Shown one piece after another: positions 11,801-21,252 of a stretch of DNA of 64,000 nt; the first letter of the stretch is position 1, and every line of letters starts with the position of its first letter. Made by a program: the position numbers and the translations under genes. Source of the DNA: Mesostigma viride. Taxonomy: Eukaryota; Streptophyta; Mesostigmatophyceae; Mesostigmatales; Mesostigmataceae. The notes under the pieces were generated by a model. It worked only from the letters and a program-made list of their open reading frames with translations, searched no databases and was not told the DNA's origin. The stretch lies in assembly GCA_009746045.1 (NCBI GenBank), contig RPFO01000154.1, forward strand, positions 8,576,693-8,640,692. Reading direction: 5' to 3'.

Positions 11801-14800
11801 CTCCATTCCCCCACCCTCATAACCTCTCCATTTCCCCACCCTCATTACCTCTCCATTCCCCCACCCTCATTGCCTCTCCATTCCCCCACCCTCATAACCT
11901 CCCCATTCCCCCACCCTCATTACCTCTCCATTCCCCCACCCTCATTGCCTCTCCATTCCCCCACCCTCATCACCTCTCCATTCCCCCACCCTCATTACCT
12001 CTCCATTCCCCCACCCTCATTGCCTCTCCATTCCCCCACCCTCATCACCTCTCCATTCCCCCACCCTCATCACCTCTCCATTCCCCCACCCGATGACCGA
12101 CCCGTTTTCCCTGTTATTAAAATACATCGTGGGTGTACCATTACGTTGCTGTTCCCTCCCTCGCTGCATGCCTCCGATGATCACGCCGTTCCCCTGTGGT
12201 CTCACGATGCATCCTTTTGTTCCCTCCCTCGCTGCATGCCTCCGATGATCAAGCCGTTCCCCCTGTGGTCTCACGATGCCAGCTGGCATCTCTTGTTGCC
12301 TCTCGCTCCCTCTTGTCATGCCTCGTCATCCCTTGCCATCTCTTGTTGCCTCTCGCTCCCTCTTGTCATCCTTTGTCATCTCTTGTTGCCTCTCGCTCCC
12401 TCTTGTCATGCCTTGCTATCCTTTGCTTGTTATTTCTTGCTATTTCCCCCCCCCAGATGATCGAGCAGTTCTCCCTGTTTGCGGAGGGGGGCATGGTCGT
12501 GTGCTCTGTGCTGCTGGTGGCGCTCCACGCGGAGGACCACCCGACACGCCGCATCCGCCTCAGCCGCATCATGCTCTTCCTCGCCGCGCTGTCCACCGCG
12601 GTGCAGCTGCTCAGCCGATGGTGAGAGGGGGGGGGCGCGTAGCTTCTTGCATAACGATAGGATGGTGAGGGGGTTAGGAGTGTGGCTTCGGGTGGTGAGG
12701 GGGTGGGGAGTGTGGCTCCGGGTGGTGAGGGGGTGGGGCAGGCTGCTGCTTGTCATTGTTATTGTTGTTGCAGTATGGGCATGAAAATAGCGTACCTGGG
12801 CAGCTGCTCAGCCGGTGGTCAGCAAGGGGGAGGCTGGTCGCGGCCGAGCAGCTTGGTGGAAATGCTCTGTTTGCACTCATCAAGCAGCTTGCATCGGTGC
12901 CATGTGGAATTATGTGTGCTGTGGTGTAAACATAGTGTTGGTGTGAACATATGACCCTACATCCAGTTGTTAACAGGTCACAAGACAGGTCCTACAAAGG
13001 TCACATGAGTGTTGCTCATGGATCACCTGGATGGATCCGGATGGCGCTGCTTTTCGCGTCTCTTCTGTTAGTTTCCTTTGTTATGTTTCCTTCTTTGTGC
13101 GCGGGGTATTTTGAGCTTCGCGTGAGCTCAATAGAGGGCTTCCAGGCATGTGGGAAAAGCATGAATAGTTTTCGTGTTAAATGCCAACAATGGCTATCAT
13201 GGCAATCGTAACATCCTTCTACTTGTGGGTCGGGGGCCGTGGCTTTGAGTAAATGTATCGCAACTAAACTTTAGAGCACAATAACAGCCACATCGCTCTA
13301 CGGCTAATGTCTGACAGCATCTGGCCATGTGCTCATCGTCCATCGAGCCAATTCGCTCATCGTCCAATGTGCTCATGGACACAGTGCTCATCGCGCATCG
13401 AGCTAAACCAATTCGCCGGGCATTCCCCACCGTGCACCGTATCATGAAACGCATCTCTTGGCCGTTCCCTCTCTCCCCTTGCACCTCGCCACCCTTGTAC
13501 CAGGTACGACATCTATTGCACGGCCGCTGCCGTGATGCCCAGCGTGTCCCGCGCGCTGGCGCGCAAACTGCAGAGGCTGCCGTGCTGCCGCTGCCTCGGC
13601 CGGCTCAAGACGCTGCCGCTGCCGGGGGGCGGTGCCAACGGGAGTAAGTTTATTCAAAGATCCAGTATTCGGCTTGATGTTGGGTGTTGTGTTAGATTTA
13701 TCATCTAACAGGGAGCGATGCCAATCGGGGCATGTGCCTCTGGAGGTGGTGCTGCTTCTGACAAATCTTCGTCATCTCTCACATCCAGCGCTGAAACATG
13801 GCAGGACCGGGCCCATTGAAGCATGTGTATCCCCATGTGTTTAGCACCAGGTTCAATATAGCTTGGTTAGGGGTTCTGTACTTTGGCCTGGCATGAGAAT
13901 CTGGGACTGGGTTCATAAGGTTTTTCAGTACGTGGGCTCTATGGGGTTTAGCTGTAGGAATCGAGGGCGTATAGGGTTTAGCTGGAAAACAATTGTGACG
14001 TTGGGTGCTTGCGATGGTTGCATAGGGGACAGACAGGCTGAGGCGTGGCAAGGGCAGCGGTCGGGGAAGGCGATGGGAAGAGGAAAGCAGCGTGGGCTGT
14101 GGTTCCCAAAAGTGGGTGGGATCTTTTGGGCGAGGAGAATTGGTTAGTGGTCAGGATGGTTAGTGGTCAGTATGGTTAGTGGTAAGGGTGGTAAGTGGTC
14201 AGTGTGGTTAGTGGTCAGGATGGTTAGTGGTCAGTATGGTTAGTGGTAAGGGTGGTAAGTGGTCAGTGTGGTTAGTGGTCAGGATGGTTAGTGGTCAGGA
14301 TGGTTAGTGGTCAGGGTGGTTAGTGGTCAGGATGGTTAGTGGTCAGGGTGGTTAGTGGTCAGGGTGGTTAGTGGTCAGGGTGGTAAGTGGTCAGTATGGT
14401 TAGTGGTCAGGGTGGTTAGTGGTCAGTGTGGTTAGTGGTCAGGATGGTTAGTGGTCAGTATGGTTAGTGGTAAGGGTGGTAAGTGGTCAGGGTGGTTAGT
14501 GGTCAGGATGGTTAGTGGTCAGGGTGGTTAGTGGTCAGGATGGTTAGTGGTCAGTATGGTTAGTGGTCAGGATGGTTAGTGGTCAGGGTGGTTAGTGGTC
14601 AGGGTGGTTAGTGGTCAGGGTGGTTAGTGGTCAGGGTGGTTAGTGGTCAGGGTGGTTAGTGGTCAGGGTGGTTAGTGGTCAGGGTGGTTAGTGGTCAGAG
14701 TGGTTAGTGGTCAGGATGGTTAGTGGTCAGGGTGGTTAGTGGTCAGGGTGGTTAGTGGTCAGGGTGGTTAGTGGTCAGGGTGGCTCGTGGTCAGGGTGGT

Positions 14801-17800
14801 TAGTGGTCAGGGTGGTTAGTGGTCAGGATGGTTAGTGGTCAGGGTGGTTAGTGGTCAGAGTGGTTAGTGGTCAGGGTGGTAAGTGGTCAGAGTGGTTAGT
14901 GGTCAGGATGGTTAGTGGTCAGGGTGGTTAGTGGTCAGGGTGGTTAGTGGTCAGGGTGGTTAGTGGTCAGGGTGGCTCGTGGTCAGGGTGGTTAGTGGTC
15001 AGGGTGGTTAGTGGTCAGGATGGTTAGTGGTCAGGGTGGCTCGTGGTCAGGATGGTTCACAACGGTCTGAAAGTGCCAAAAAACAGCCTTATAACTCCTG
15101 TACGATGCAAATATAGTCGAAACATGCTAGATCTTGGTAGGTAGCATGTTCAGGACACCAGTAGAAGGATTGCAACTTTCCGGACTTACCGGACCTCAGC
15201 TGACCTATTTTTGGCATGTCTATTTTTAGCACTTTTCCAGATTTTAATATAAACAAATACCTTCTAATATGCAAATAAAGAGTTCTTGACCTGGCTGTTT
15301 GCAAGTAAGTTGATACTCATGCCTAATGACTGTACACAAGATCTGATGGTCATCCAACCGCATTTGGTGACAAAATGCCACCAAATGCTAGCAAAAATGT
15401 GCGTTTTTCGTATTGTTCATCGCATTTCATTGCAGTCTCCATACAAGATGTGCTCAGTTGAGTCTGGAAACTTGCAGGCATCTCGAACATCATTATTCTA
15501 GACATCCCACAAAAATGCAGGTCCATCACAGGGTATTTGATGTCAGTTTGCTCACAAATGTTACCAAAAATGCACGTTTTTCGTATTTTTCATCACATTC
15601 CAAGGCAGTTTCCATACGAGATGTGCTCAGTTGAGGCTGGAGACTTGCATGCATCTTTGCAATCATTATTTTAGACATTCCACAAAAATTCAGGCCCATC
15701 ATAGGGTATTTGATGTCAGTTTGCTCACAAATGTTACAAAAAATGCACGTTTTTCGCATTTTTCATCACATTTCATTGCAGTTCCCATACAAGACGTGCT
15801 CAGTTAAGGCTGTAGACTTGCATTCATCTTTGCCATCATTATTTTAGACATTCCACAAAAATTCAGGCCCATCATGTTCTATTTGGTAGAGTTATCAATG
15901 CCATACCGGCCAGTTTCCATTACAAATGCTTACCTTACCCATGGACGCGATACTGCAATTGTGGAATACGGTCAACTCCAAATTAGATGACCCATTCAAA
16001 CATGGAAACCATTCACAAGTGATATAACACAAGCTCAAGGAGACATACACAAAAGTTCATTGATATAAACACTGGCTGGACACAGCTGGCAATATATATG
16101 CACACGTGGCCATATGGATGCTCACGCAATCTCCATTATACGGAGGGGCTTGCTGAAAATAATATTGGCAGCTGTCGAATGGGCTAGAAACGTCATTTTA
16201 CATGTACACCCACAGCACGCCAAGTATTGTAGCTAAAATTACTCAACAGGCGGCATGGCGTTGATGCGTTTGCGCGCCCTCATCTCGGTATCGCGAGGAG
16301 GTAGTGGCACCTCCCTGCACGATTTCTGCCTGACCTTGTCAGCCTTCATGTCCTGCATCAACATGGACACCCCCGTACCCTTGCCTTTGGCATCACAGCC
16401 CAGCTAATTGAACGGTGGTTGGTGCAGCGCTTGGTGTCCTCCTTGCGCATGTGGTGCATGTGCAAGTGAGTGCGTGAGTGAGTGCGTGAGTGAGTGCGCG
16501 AGTGAGTGCGTGAGTGAGTGCGTGAGTGAGTGCGTGAGTGCGCGAGTGAGTGAGTGAGTGAGTGAGTGAGTGAGTGAGTGAGTGAGTGAGTGAGTGAGTG
16601 AGTGAGTGAGTGAGTGAGTGAGTGAGTGAGTGAGTGAGTGAGTGAGTGAGTGGGTGGGTGGGTGGGTGGGTGGGTGGGTGGGTGGGTGGGTGGGTGGGTG
16701 GTGGGTGGGTGGGTGGGTGGGTGGGTGGGTGGGTGGGTGGGTGGGGGTGGGTGGGTGGGTGGGTGGGTGGGTGGGTGGGTGGGTGGGTGGGTGGGTGGGT
16801 GGGTGGGTGAGTGAGCGAGCGAGCTTTTGAGGGAGGGAGGGAGGGAGGGAGGGAGGGAGGGAGGGAGGGAGGGAGGGAGGGAGGGAGGGAGGGAGGGAGG
16901 AGGGAGGGAGGGAGGGAGGGAGGGAGGGAGGGAGGGAGGGAGGGAGGGAGGGAGGGAGGCAGGGAGGGAGGGAGGGAGGGAGGCAGGGAGGGAGGGAGGG
17001 AGGGAGGCAGGGAGGGAGGGAGGGAGGGAGGGAGGGAGGGAGGGAGGGAGGGAGGGAGGGAGGGAGGGAGGGTAGGTCACTCACAGCAGTTTATTCCCAC
17101 CCCAGCAGGGCCCCTCCCTCACATCCGGCTGCAAATTCTGCTTGATATCGCTTGTCTCTAGAATAAGCCGGACAGCCCTGATGCGAGCAAACGGCTCGCC
17201 ATCATACTGTCGCTCACTGATGCTTTATACGCGCTTTCCGTAAGATGCAAACATGACGGAAAAGAGAGACTCGGGGAAAGGGGATACGGTGAAATACTTG
17301 TCTGCTACCGGCCGGGGTTTCAACAGCGAAAAAATTCGCGCCCGAATGTGCACATACCACTCCGTCACGTCGACAACGGTCTTGCATCGCATGTCCGTGT
17401 CACAGACGCGCAAAAATTGCTGGCGGCATTGGCATGCTCGCCGCAGGAAACGCATGTGCGGAGGTCCGTTTTAGCCCCTGAAGCCATGGCGTCTTTGATG
17501 CCAAGAACGCCTGCAAAAGACACGATATTTGGCACAAAAACAATTAAAAACGAATTACCGGTATGCGACGCCTGGCCCAGCCTTGAAATTGGATAAATAA
17601 TCGCGCCAGCTCGGTTAAAGCAAACTGAAGCGGTAATGAAAAAAGTGCTTCGGTCAAGGCCTTTAAAACTAAAAAATGCGTCGATTAGGGCTAAAAACCA
17701 GAGGTCGGGGCGACTTTCATCGGGAAAAATTTTTGCTGCAGGTAGGTGGGGTCGAGAGAAAATCGGCGACAAAACAGGCACCCACCTGTGAATGACGCCA

Positions 17801-19135
17801 AATTGCCGAAGAATTCCGCAGAATTTGTGGCGAAAAAAAATCATGGCAAGTAATATATGGCCCTAGGAGCATACACTTAAATTTCCAGCCTCGATACTGC
17901 CTTTTTATATTCGCTCACGATAGCCTGCCAGGCCGCCAGGCCTGTCGGTGGAAATTCGGTCACCGTCGTGCACGCACACACCAAAAATCTCATTTCGCGC
18001 CACTTTTCGGGTCCTTCTTACGAGGCTGCACTTTGGCGGGGCTCGGACCATTGTGTTAGTGGTCAGGGTGGTTAGTGGTCAGGGTGGTTAGTGGTCAGGA
18101 TGGTTAGTGGTCAGGGTGGTTAGTGGTCAGGGTGGTTAGTGGTCAGGATGGTTAGCGGTCCAGATGGAAGCATGGCAATTTGGTTAGCTGGGGGAGAGGA
18201 GGGGAGGGGACTACATGGTCCCGACGTGTTCGTCAGTTTCCCAACGTGGGGGCTACATGCTGCCAGGTGGAGCTCATGATCTCTTGAGGTTGGACAGAGG
18301 ATGTGAGGGACAAGCCCTGGGGAAGGAGAAGACTTGGTGGTCTTGGCGGCGTTTGGGTAGGGCCACTCTCTCGCTGCACAAATCAAGGAAGAAGATGCTG
18401 TGCGCGTTGAAAGGGGGGGATTGTTACCTGTTGCCTCTGCTTCTGTGCCTGACCCTGCCCCTGTTGCTATCATGAGTAGCATCATTATTCATGAGTAGCA
18501 TCATTATTCATGAGTACTATCACTATTCATGAGTACTATCATGAGTAGCATCATCTCGAGTAGCATCATTATTCATTTGCTGTTCTCGTGCACGTGTGAC
18601 GATCCTCATTACCCCTAACTGCCCCATTTTTCTTGTTGACTTCATCCCCCCTTCCGACTGCCCACGTCTTAACGGTCTCCCCCCCTCATCCCTCTCGATT
18701 TCCGCTGCTACCCTCACTTCCACACGAGCAGGCGCCCCAGAAAAGAAAGAGCTCCTTGAAGAGGGGGCGTACCACGCATCCCCCGCCACCACCCCCGCCG
18801 CCAAGCCATCCTCCGTCCACACGCGCACGTTGGCATGGTCCTCGGGCCGCACGCTGGACAGGCTGTCCATTGAAATCATGACACAGGCCCCGCCGCAGCA
18901 GGCTCTGACCAACCAGCGAACAAGCAGCGGTGCCACCGCCACCACGCCCAGCAACGTGAAACTGCTGTCGTTTGACCACCTGCAAGTGCCGGGCCAGCCA
19001 TCATCGCCAAAGGAAGGCGTGCTAATGGACTTAAGCAGCAGCAGTCTGGACCTTCCGATCAAGCCCGAGGACCCGGCGCCCCATCGCAAGGGTGGTGGCC
19101 ACCGTGGGTCGGTTCAGGCTATCGTCAGCAGCTGA
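507..19135 (+). CDS. Seven-exon gene: LRR-end / Pro-rich stalk / Ig-like / multi-pass TRP-like membrane protein (5' partial)
   Basis: Exons joined by GT-AG introns with agreeing phases: 507-2875, 3782-5430, 7173-7974, 8865-9039, 12457-12620, 13504-13643 and 18732-19135 (TGA). Seen: a leucine-rich-repeat-like end (GTIP...GNTL.CGTIP) running into Ser-Pro/Pro repeats, then Ig-like segments (VIATDAAGN; later FTEVVFDF), a Gly/Ala-rich stretch, then at least seven hydrophobic helices spread over exons 2, 4 and 5, and a Ser-rich cytosolic tail. This architecture resembles large algal membrane proteins with Ig-like ectodomains and a TRP-like channel region; that assignment is from pattern memory, so ion-channel function is inference. 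Expected location is the plasma membrane, Pro-rich part outside. Coding total is about 5.7 kb (~1,900 aa). The true start is upstream of the window. One frame slip occurs in exon 3. Introns are full of tandem repeats. Confidence 0.7.
2876..3781 (+). repeat. Intron with 38 bp minisatellite (six copies)
   Basis: GTATGT...GAGCAG intron. About 3292-3522 holds six almost identical 38 bp units containing CACATGGCTGTGTATATAG. Flanking sequence has shorter degenerate repeats (TAGCATCC.AC at 3080-3170; CCTATGCTAT at 3690-3765). No coding signal. Confidence 0.75.
3782..5430 (+). CDS. Exon: juxtamembrane region and first membrane helices
   Basis: The acceptor CCTGAGCAG at 3781 gives GLQQFNGLAAPL..., which joins the previous exon in phase 0. 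The exon carries NxS/T-rich extracellular sequence, then three strongly hydrophobic segments (starting near DFVIVFIWQGF, LELLLLVLSL and GAIVVGVFAILVLPIG), then a Ser/Gly-rich cytosolic loop ending ELDWVAKYG. Donor GTACGC at 5431 splits a Gly codon. Later in-frame codons to 5617 lie in the intron. Confidence 0.75.
5431..7172 (+). repeat. Intron with 40 bp minisatellite and degraded mobile DNA
   Basis: About 5540-5865 contains eight copies of a 40 bp unit (CTCTATGACGACATTCCTTT core). 5940-6240 holds imperfect repeats of GCCCGTGGCCAGTTGCCCGT. About 6400-7035 is A+T-richer DNA with a TATA-like GCATATAAAAAC at 6799. Its right end (6900-7035) is homologous, in reverse complement, to the element entering at 63757. 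The intron closes with CTCACGCAG at 7172. Confidence 0.65.
7173..7974 (+). CDS. Exon: cytosolic LFEDF segment, Ser-rich loop (frame slip)
   Basis: The first G completes the split Gly codon, giving LLFEDFSGPRKVV directly after KYG, a good continuation. It continues as a Lys/Glu-rich helix and Ser-rich loop to a 16-G run (7497-7512). The frame then stops at 7525. In frame +1 the reading stays open through 7974 to KWRRRILRGGDKILLD, which joins the next exon. A 15- or 18-G run would restore one frame, so this is either a homopolymer error or a real disruption. Donor GTGCGT at 7975. Confidence 0.65.
8865..9039 (+). CDS. Exon: two transmembrane helices
   Basis: The acceptor CTGTTGCAG at 8864 completes an Arg codon, giving RDGWFFTTAHARASYFFIVVF and then two hydrophobic helices (ASYFFIVVF..LFAVLFGAL and WWQTCLLASWMVFHFLYCF). 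Donor GTGAGT at 9040, phase 0. The preceding intron (7975-8864) shows no gene. Confidence 0.7.
9745..9990. repeat. Short-unit array in intron
   Basis: Tandem TGAATGACACCTGTSCAT units mixed with three ~60 bp higher-order copies that include ACGGCTGACGCATGAGCTG. Confidence 0.7.
10385..11140. repeat. 24 bp minisatellite, about 31 copies
   Basis: The unit is close to GTGGTCAGCATGGGGCAGGA plus four bases (GRGA/TGGA variants). Because 24 is divisible by 3, it leaves long repetitive ORFs in several frames on both strands; none has non-repeat support. Confidence 0.9.
11583..12090. repeat. 25 bp minisatellite, about 20 copies
   Basis: Unit TACCTCTCCATTCCCCCACC followed by CTCAT, with variant positions (ATTACC, ATTGCC, ATAACC, ATCACC). 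The variants form a higher-order pattern of three or more units. Confidence 0.9.
12457..12620 (+). CDS. Exon: two transmembrane helices
   Basis: Encodes MIEQFSLFAEGGMVVCSVLL and IMLFLAALSTAVQLLSR, two hydrophobic segments with a charged loop (HAEDHPTRRIRLSR). Phase 0 in, phase 2 out. Donor GTGAGA at 12621. Confidence 0.7.
12621..13503 (+). repeat. Intron
   Basis: Has a short tandem GTGGTGAGGGGGTGGGGAGT array (about 12655-12745) and CTCATCGTCCATCGAGC-like repeats (about 13330-13400). The acceptor TTGTACCAG ends at 13503. No gene seen. Confidence 0.6.
13504..13643 (+). CDS. Exon: Cys/Arg-rich cytosolic segment
   Basis: The first base completes a Trp codon (SRW), then YDIYCTAAAVMPSVSRAL and a basic, Cys-containing stretch (LPCCRCLGRLK). 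The donor GTAAGT at 13644 is a perfect match, leaving one base of a Ser codon that the next exon completes. Confidence 0.7.
14135..15057. repeat. 16 bp minisatellite, about 57 copies
   Basis: Unit GGTTAGTGGTCAGGGT with GGAT, GTAT, GTGT and GAGT endings. The same unit resumes at 18056 beyond element J. It shares the core GTGGTCAG with the 24 bp array in the earlier intron. Confidence 0.9.
15385..15890. repeat. ~172 bp satellite, three copies (in J)
   Basis: Three diverged copies with landmarks TGCACGTTTTTCG, GATGTGCTCAGTT and TTTAGACATTCCACAAAAAT, spaced 171 and 173 bp apart. Element K carries a 184 bp satellite in the matching position. Confidence 0.8.
16239..16458 (-). pseudogene. Basic C-terminal ORF of element J
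   Basis: Minus strand MHHMRKEDTKRCTNHRS, then after one frame change near 16385 a Lys/Arg-rich tail ending MRARKRINAMPPVE and TAA (16239). It corresponds to the basic ORF of element K at 43051-43305. Function unknown; a DNA-binding or nuclear-targeting tail would fit. Confidence 0.4.
16465..17073. repeat. Tetranucleotide simple repeats
   Basis: Three adjoining blocks: GTGA (with GTGC/GCGA), GTGG, then GAGG with occasional GGCA. All are open in many frames, and none is a gene. Confidence 0.95.
17365..17844 (-). CDS. Element J ORF with Cys-pair (zinc-ribbon-like) motif
   Basis: 159 codons on the minus strand, starting MIFFRHKFCG about 60 bp below a TATA-like box. Near the C-terminus it has TCVSCG...NFC, comparable to RCLSCG...VCSGCG in element K. 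The two ORFs occupy the same relative position in J and K, which supports a real element protein or exon. No catalytic motif recognised. Confidence 0.4.
   Translation of the reverse strand: MIFFRHKFCGILRQFGVIHRWVPVLSPIFSRPHLPAAKIFPDESRPDLWFLALIDAFFSFKGLDRSTFFITASVCFNRAGAIIYPISRLGQASHTGNSFLIVFVPNIVSFAGVLGIKDAMASGAKTDLRTCVSCGEHANAASNFCASVTRTCDARPLST
18056..18155. repeat. Remainder of 16 bp minisatellite
   Basis: Six or so units of GGTTAGTGGTCAGGGT directly after the right end of J, showing that J split one array. Confidence 0.9.
18470..18580. repeat. Short GAGTAGCATCATTATTCAT array
   Basis: Five to six imperfect copies of a ~20 bp unit with AGTACTATCA variants, inside the last intron. Confidence 0.75.
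18732..19135 (+). CDS. Terminal exon: Ser/Pro-rich cytosolic tail
   Basis: The acceptor ACACGAGCAG at 18731 completes a Ser codon, giving SAPEKKELLEEGAYHASP and a low-complexity Ser/Thr/Pro/Gln tail ending VQAIVSS and TGA at 19133. No membrane helix. It is the last exon because the frame closes here and no donor follows. Confidence 0.65.
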
Positions 19136-19952
19136 CAGTTGAGTGCTGCTGTCCGCAGCAGCTGACGGGTGATTGCTGCCATCATCAACCGCTGAGCTTG
19201 GCCTCCAGCAATACATGGATCACACGCACTGGTCAGGTCGGCACAAAAGATAGGCTCCATCTCAGGCCTGAAACCTGGCTTACTTTATTGCATCATGACC
19301 CCAATCCCCGGGGGTCACGCTTACAAAGCGTTGGGCATGCAGTACGTGCTCCTTATCTGGGCAGATCCTGCCCGCACGTACTGCAGGCATTGTGGTTCTG
19401 CCAGGACCTAATTTAAGTAAAGAGAGATAGATGTCAATCAGACAACGTATGTGGGAATGGTGTGGTGTGCTCTTGATTCATCTGGGGATTGTTGCCGGAC
19501 AATGAGCTGCTGTAACCGGTGGGTCAGCCTCGTGCATCATGGTATGATACTCCCCGTCAGTGGGTGCAGTGGTGGCTGTCTGGTGGCCTCCGTCATACTG
19601 TAACTTTGTACATTATCTATCCCATTACTAGCTCCTTTCATAAGTTAGCGTAGCTTGCCTCTCCGGCCATTTTCTGACTTCAACCCTCTTCCTGGGACAA
19701 GTCATTTATCTATTTAACCCGTGTTTTTTTTTTAGAACGCAATATATTGCGTTGTGAGCTATTTATAGAACACGTCATAACATATAGGGAAAATTTTTTT
19801 CATAGTCATGTTTGTACTTTCCTGAAAGCTCATAAATCAAAGGATCTTTTGAGCTACTCAGACCTACAAAATGCTCATTCGTTAGAGAGATACACTGGTT
19901 TGAATACAGGGGGGGACCGCGATTTGTTGACCCTAGGTCACAAGTCATGTGC
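19136..19952 (+). other. 3' flank of the TRP-like gene
   Basis: No coding sequence seen. TGTAA, the usual polyadenylation signal in many green algae, occurs at 19511 and 19599; either could end the transcript. CAGCAGCTGACRG repeats lie just after the stop. Confidence 0.35.
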
Positions 19953-21252
19953 TTATTCACAAATTAATTAATTAATAGACACGTGACTGCGTCACGTGAG
20001 CATAAGTCCTCAGTGGGAGGGGAACATGGGATGGAATGGATGGTGTAAGCTATCTAGGTCCTAGTTACAGGGGTGTGGGCACCGCGGCCCGAATCGCTAT
20101 GAATGCCATACTTGGTCACACGCGGAGCCCCCACAGGCTTGGGGGTGGTCGCCTTCATCACTACTTGCCATCTATCCTTGCGCACCATCTGCCTCCATAT
20201 TACAGACAAACCAGGAGGCTGCCCGGGTGTGAGCCCGTCACGTCTAGTGTAGCACATGTCCATGCCGAGTCTATCACGAAAAGTCCACGGGTGGCGACCC
20301 TGCCGCGCGCGGCCTGGGGCACGCCAGGTGAGGACATATCGCCAAGGCTGGGCGGGCTTGGTGCCAGCTAGTCTATCTGATGTATCTACCTGATCTGTGC
20401 GGGCCAGGCGCCCGGCTAGGCCCAGGCGCCTGTGCCTAATAATGTGGGAAACATAGGGCAAATCAGCGTACAAATCCTCATTACTAATGTGCAAACCAAA
20501 GGGGATATTAAGGGCCTAGCGCAGCATCTTGGTGACGGCGCCGTCGAGTCGTTGCTCCAGCTCCTGCGTCAGTGTCCAGGTCTCGGCGCCGTAGGTCAGG
20601 ATCGTCAGAATGACGACCTTGAAGATGTCACGCTTGACGATCCGGGGTAGGGCGGGGTTGCTCCACCAGCGGCGGTGGTCATGGAGGTGCGCCCACGCCA
20701 TGCCGATCCGTGTCGTCATGTCGTCCTCGCAGTCGGGAAGCCAACTGCCGAGCAGCTTGAAGCGGCCTGAAGGAGGGTAGTTGACCTCGGCATCGTCTAA
20801 GAGGCGGAGTGTGGGTGGGGGCCCTGCCATGCCGAGGGCCAGGGCCTCCGTTTTGGGGCTGATTTCTAGACCAACCGCCCGAGCCTCGAGCGCCAGGCAG
20901 TCCAGCCAAAGTTGGGCAGACTCCGGTTTCTCGATGAGCGTGATGTCGTCGGCATAAATGAGGTCAGCTAGTAAGTTCTGCTTGTTAGTCGGCCCCCCTT
21001 CTCCAAGCTCGTTCGTGATCGCTAGGCCAGGGGCACGGCCTGCAATGCTAGCAAAGCGAGCACGTGCCTGGCGCATAACATAATCCACTACAATAATAAA
21101 CAGGTACGGCGACAGGACGCAACCCTGCCAGACGCCGGTCTGCAGTGGGCATGGCGGGGTAATGCCGTGTTGAGTGCGCACCGAAGTGGTCGACCCCTCA
21201 TACAGCGTGCGGATGACGGTAATCAGGGGAGTGGGGACGATTATTCACAAAT
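19953..21252 (-). mobile_element. LINE-1: 5'-truncated non-LTR retrotransposon
   Basis: Flanked by a 12 bp target duplication TTATTCACAAAT at 19953-19964 and 21241-21252. The 3' end (low coordinate) is a TTAA-type tail next to GACACGTGACTGCGTC. Only the end of ORF2 remains (RT palm, thumb and C-terminus), so reverse transcription stopped early. Confidence 0.85.
20054..21235 (-). pseudogene. LINE reverse transcriptase C-terminal fragment
   Basis: Minus-strand frame with GVWQGCVLSPYLFIIVVDYVM (the conserved block preceding the active site), then LIYADDITLIE, the catalytic FADD/YADD-type motif, then LLGSWLPD and YGAETWTLTQ thumb sequence. After one in-frame TAG near 20516 it continues with IIRHRRLGLAGRLARTDQVD, the LINE C-terminal block also present in the 6 kb LINE. 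The N-terminal endonuclease is missing. Confidence 0.85.

Larger units (their letters stand above)
9040..12456 (+). repeat. Intron carrying several minisatellites
   Basis: The longest contents are tandem repeats: a TGAATGACACCTGTCCAT array at about 9750-9990, a 24 bp array at 10385-11140, a 25 bp array at 11583-12090, and longer CTCGCTCCCTCTTGTCATC-type repeats at about 12140-12430. G-rich runs near 9575 resemble those in exon 3. Ends in a pyrimidine tract and CCCAG at 12456. Confidence 0.6.
15058..18055 (-). mobile_element. Element J: 3.0 kb TIR element
   Basis: Ends are CACAACGGTCTGA (15058) and the inverted CACAATGGTCCGA (18055), 11 of 13 matching. Flanks are minisatellite on both sides, with TT the likely target duplication. 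Read on the minus strand it has a TATA-like AATATAAAAAGGC (about 17905), an ORF with a Cys-pair motif (17365-17844), G/A-rich simple repeats, a basic C-terminal ORF (about 16239-16458) and a ~172 bp satellite. No transposase catalytic motif was recognised, so the superfamily is open. Confidence 0.6.
13644..18731 (+). repeat. 5.1 kb intron: split 16 bp minisatellite plus element J
   Basis: Starts at GTAAGT and ends at CACACGAGCAG. Contents in order: unique DNA to about 14135, a 16 bp minisatellite (14135-15057), the TIR element J (15058-18055), the rest of the minisatellite (18056-18155), unique DNA, and a GAGTAGCATCATTATTCAT array (about 18470-18580). No further exon is convincing. Confidence 0.65.

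Noticed and set aside
11300-12460. 386-codon plus-strand ORF
   Set aside because: Mostly the 25 bp minisatellite; the true exon (12457-12620) uses a different frame and has proper splice sites.
15058-15070. Assigning element J to the CACTA superfamily
   Set aside because: Ends are CACAA, the duplication looks like 2 bp rather than 3, and no transposase motif was seen.
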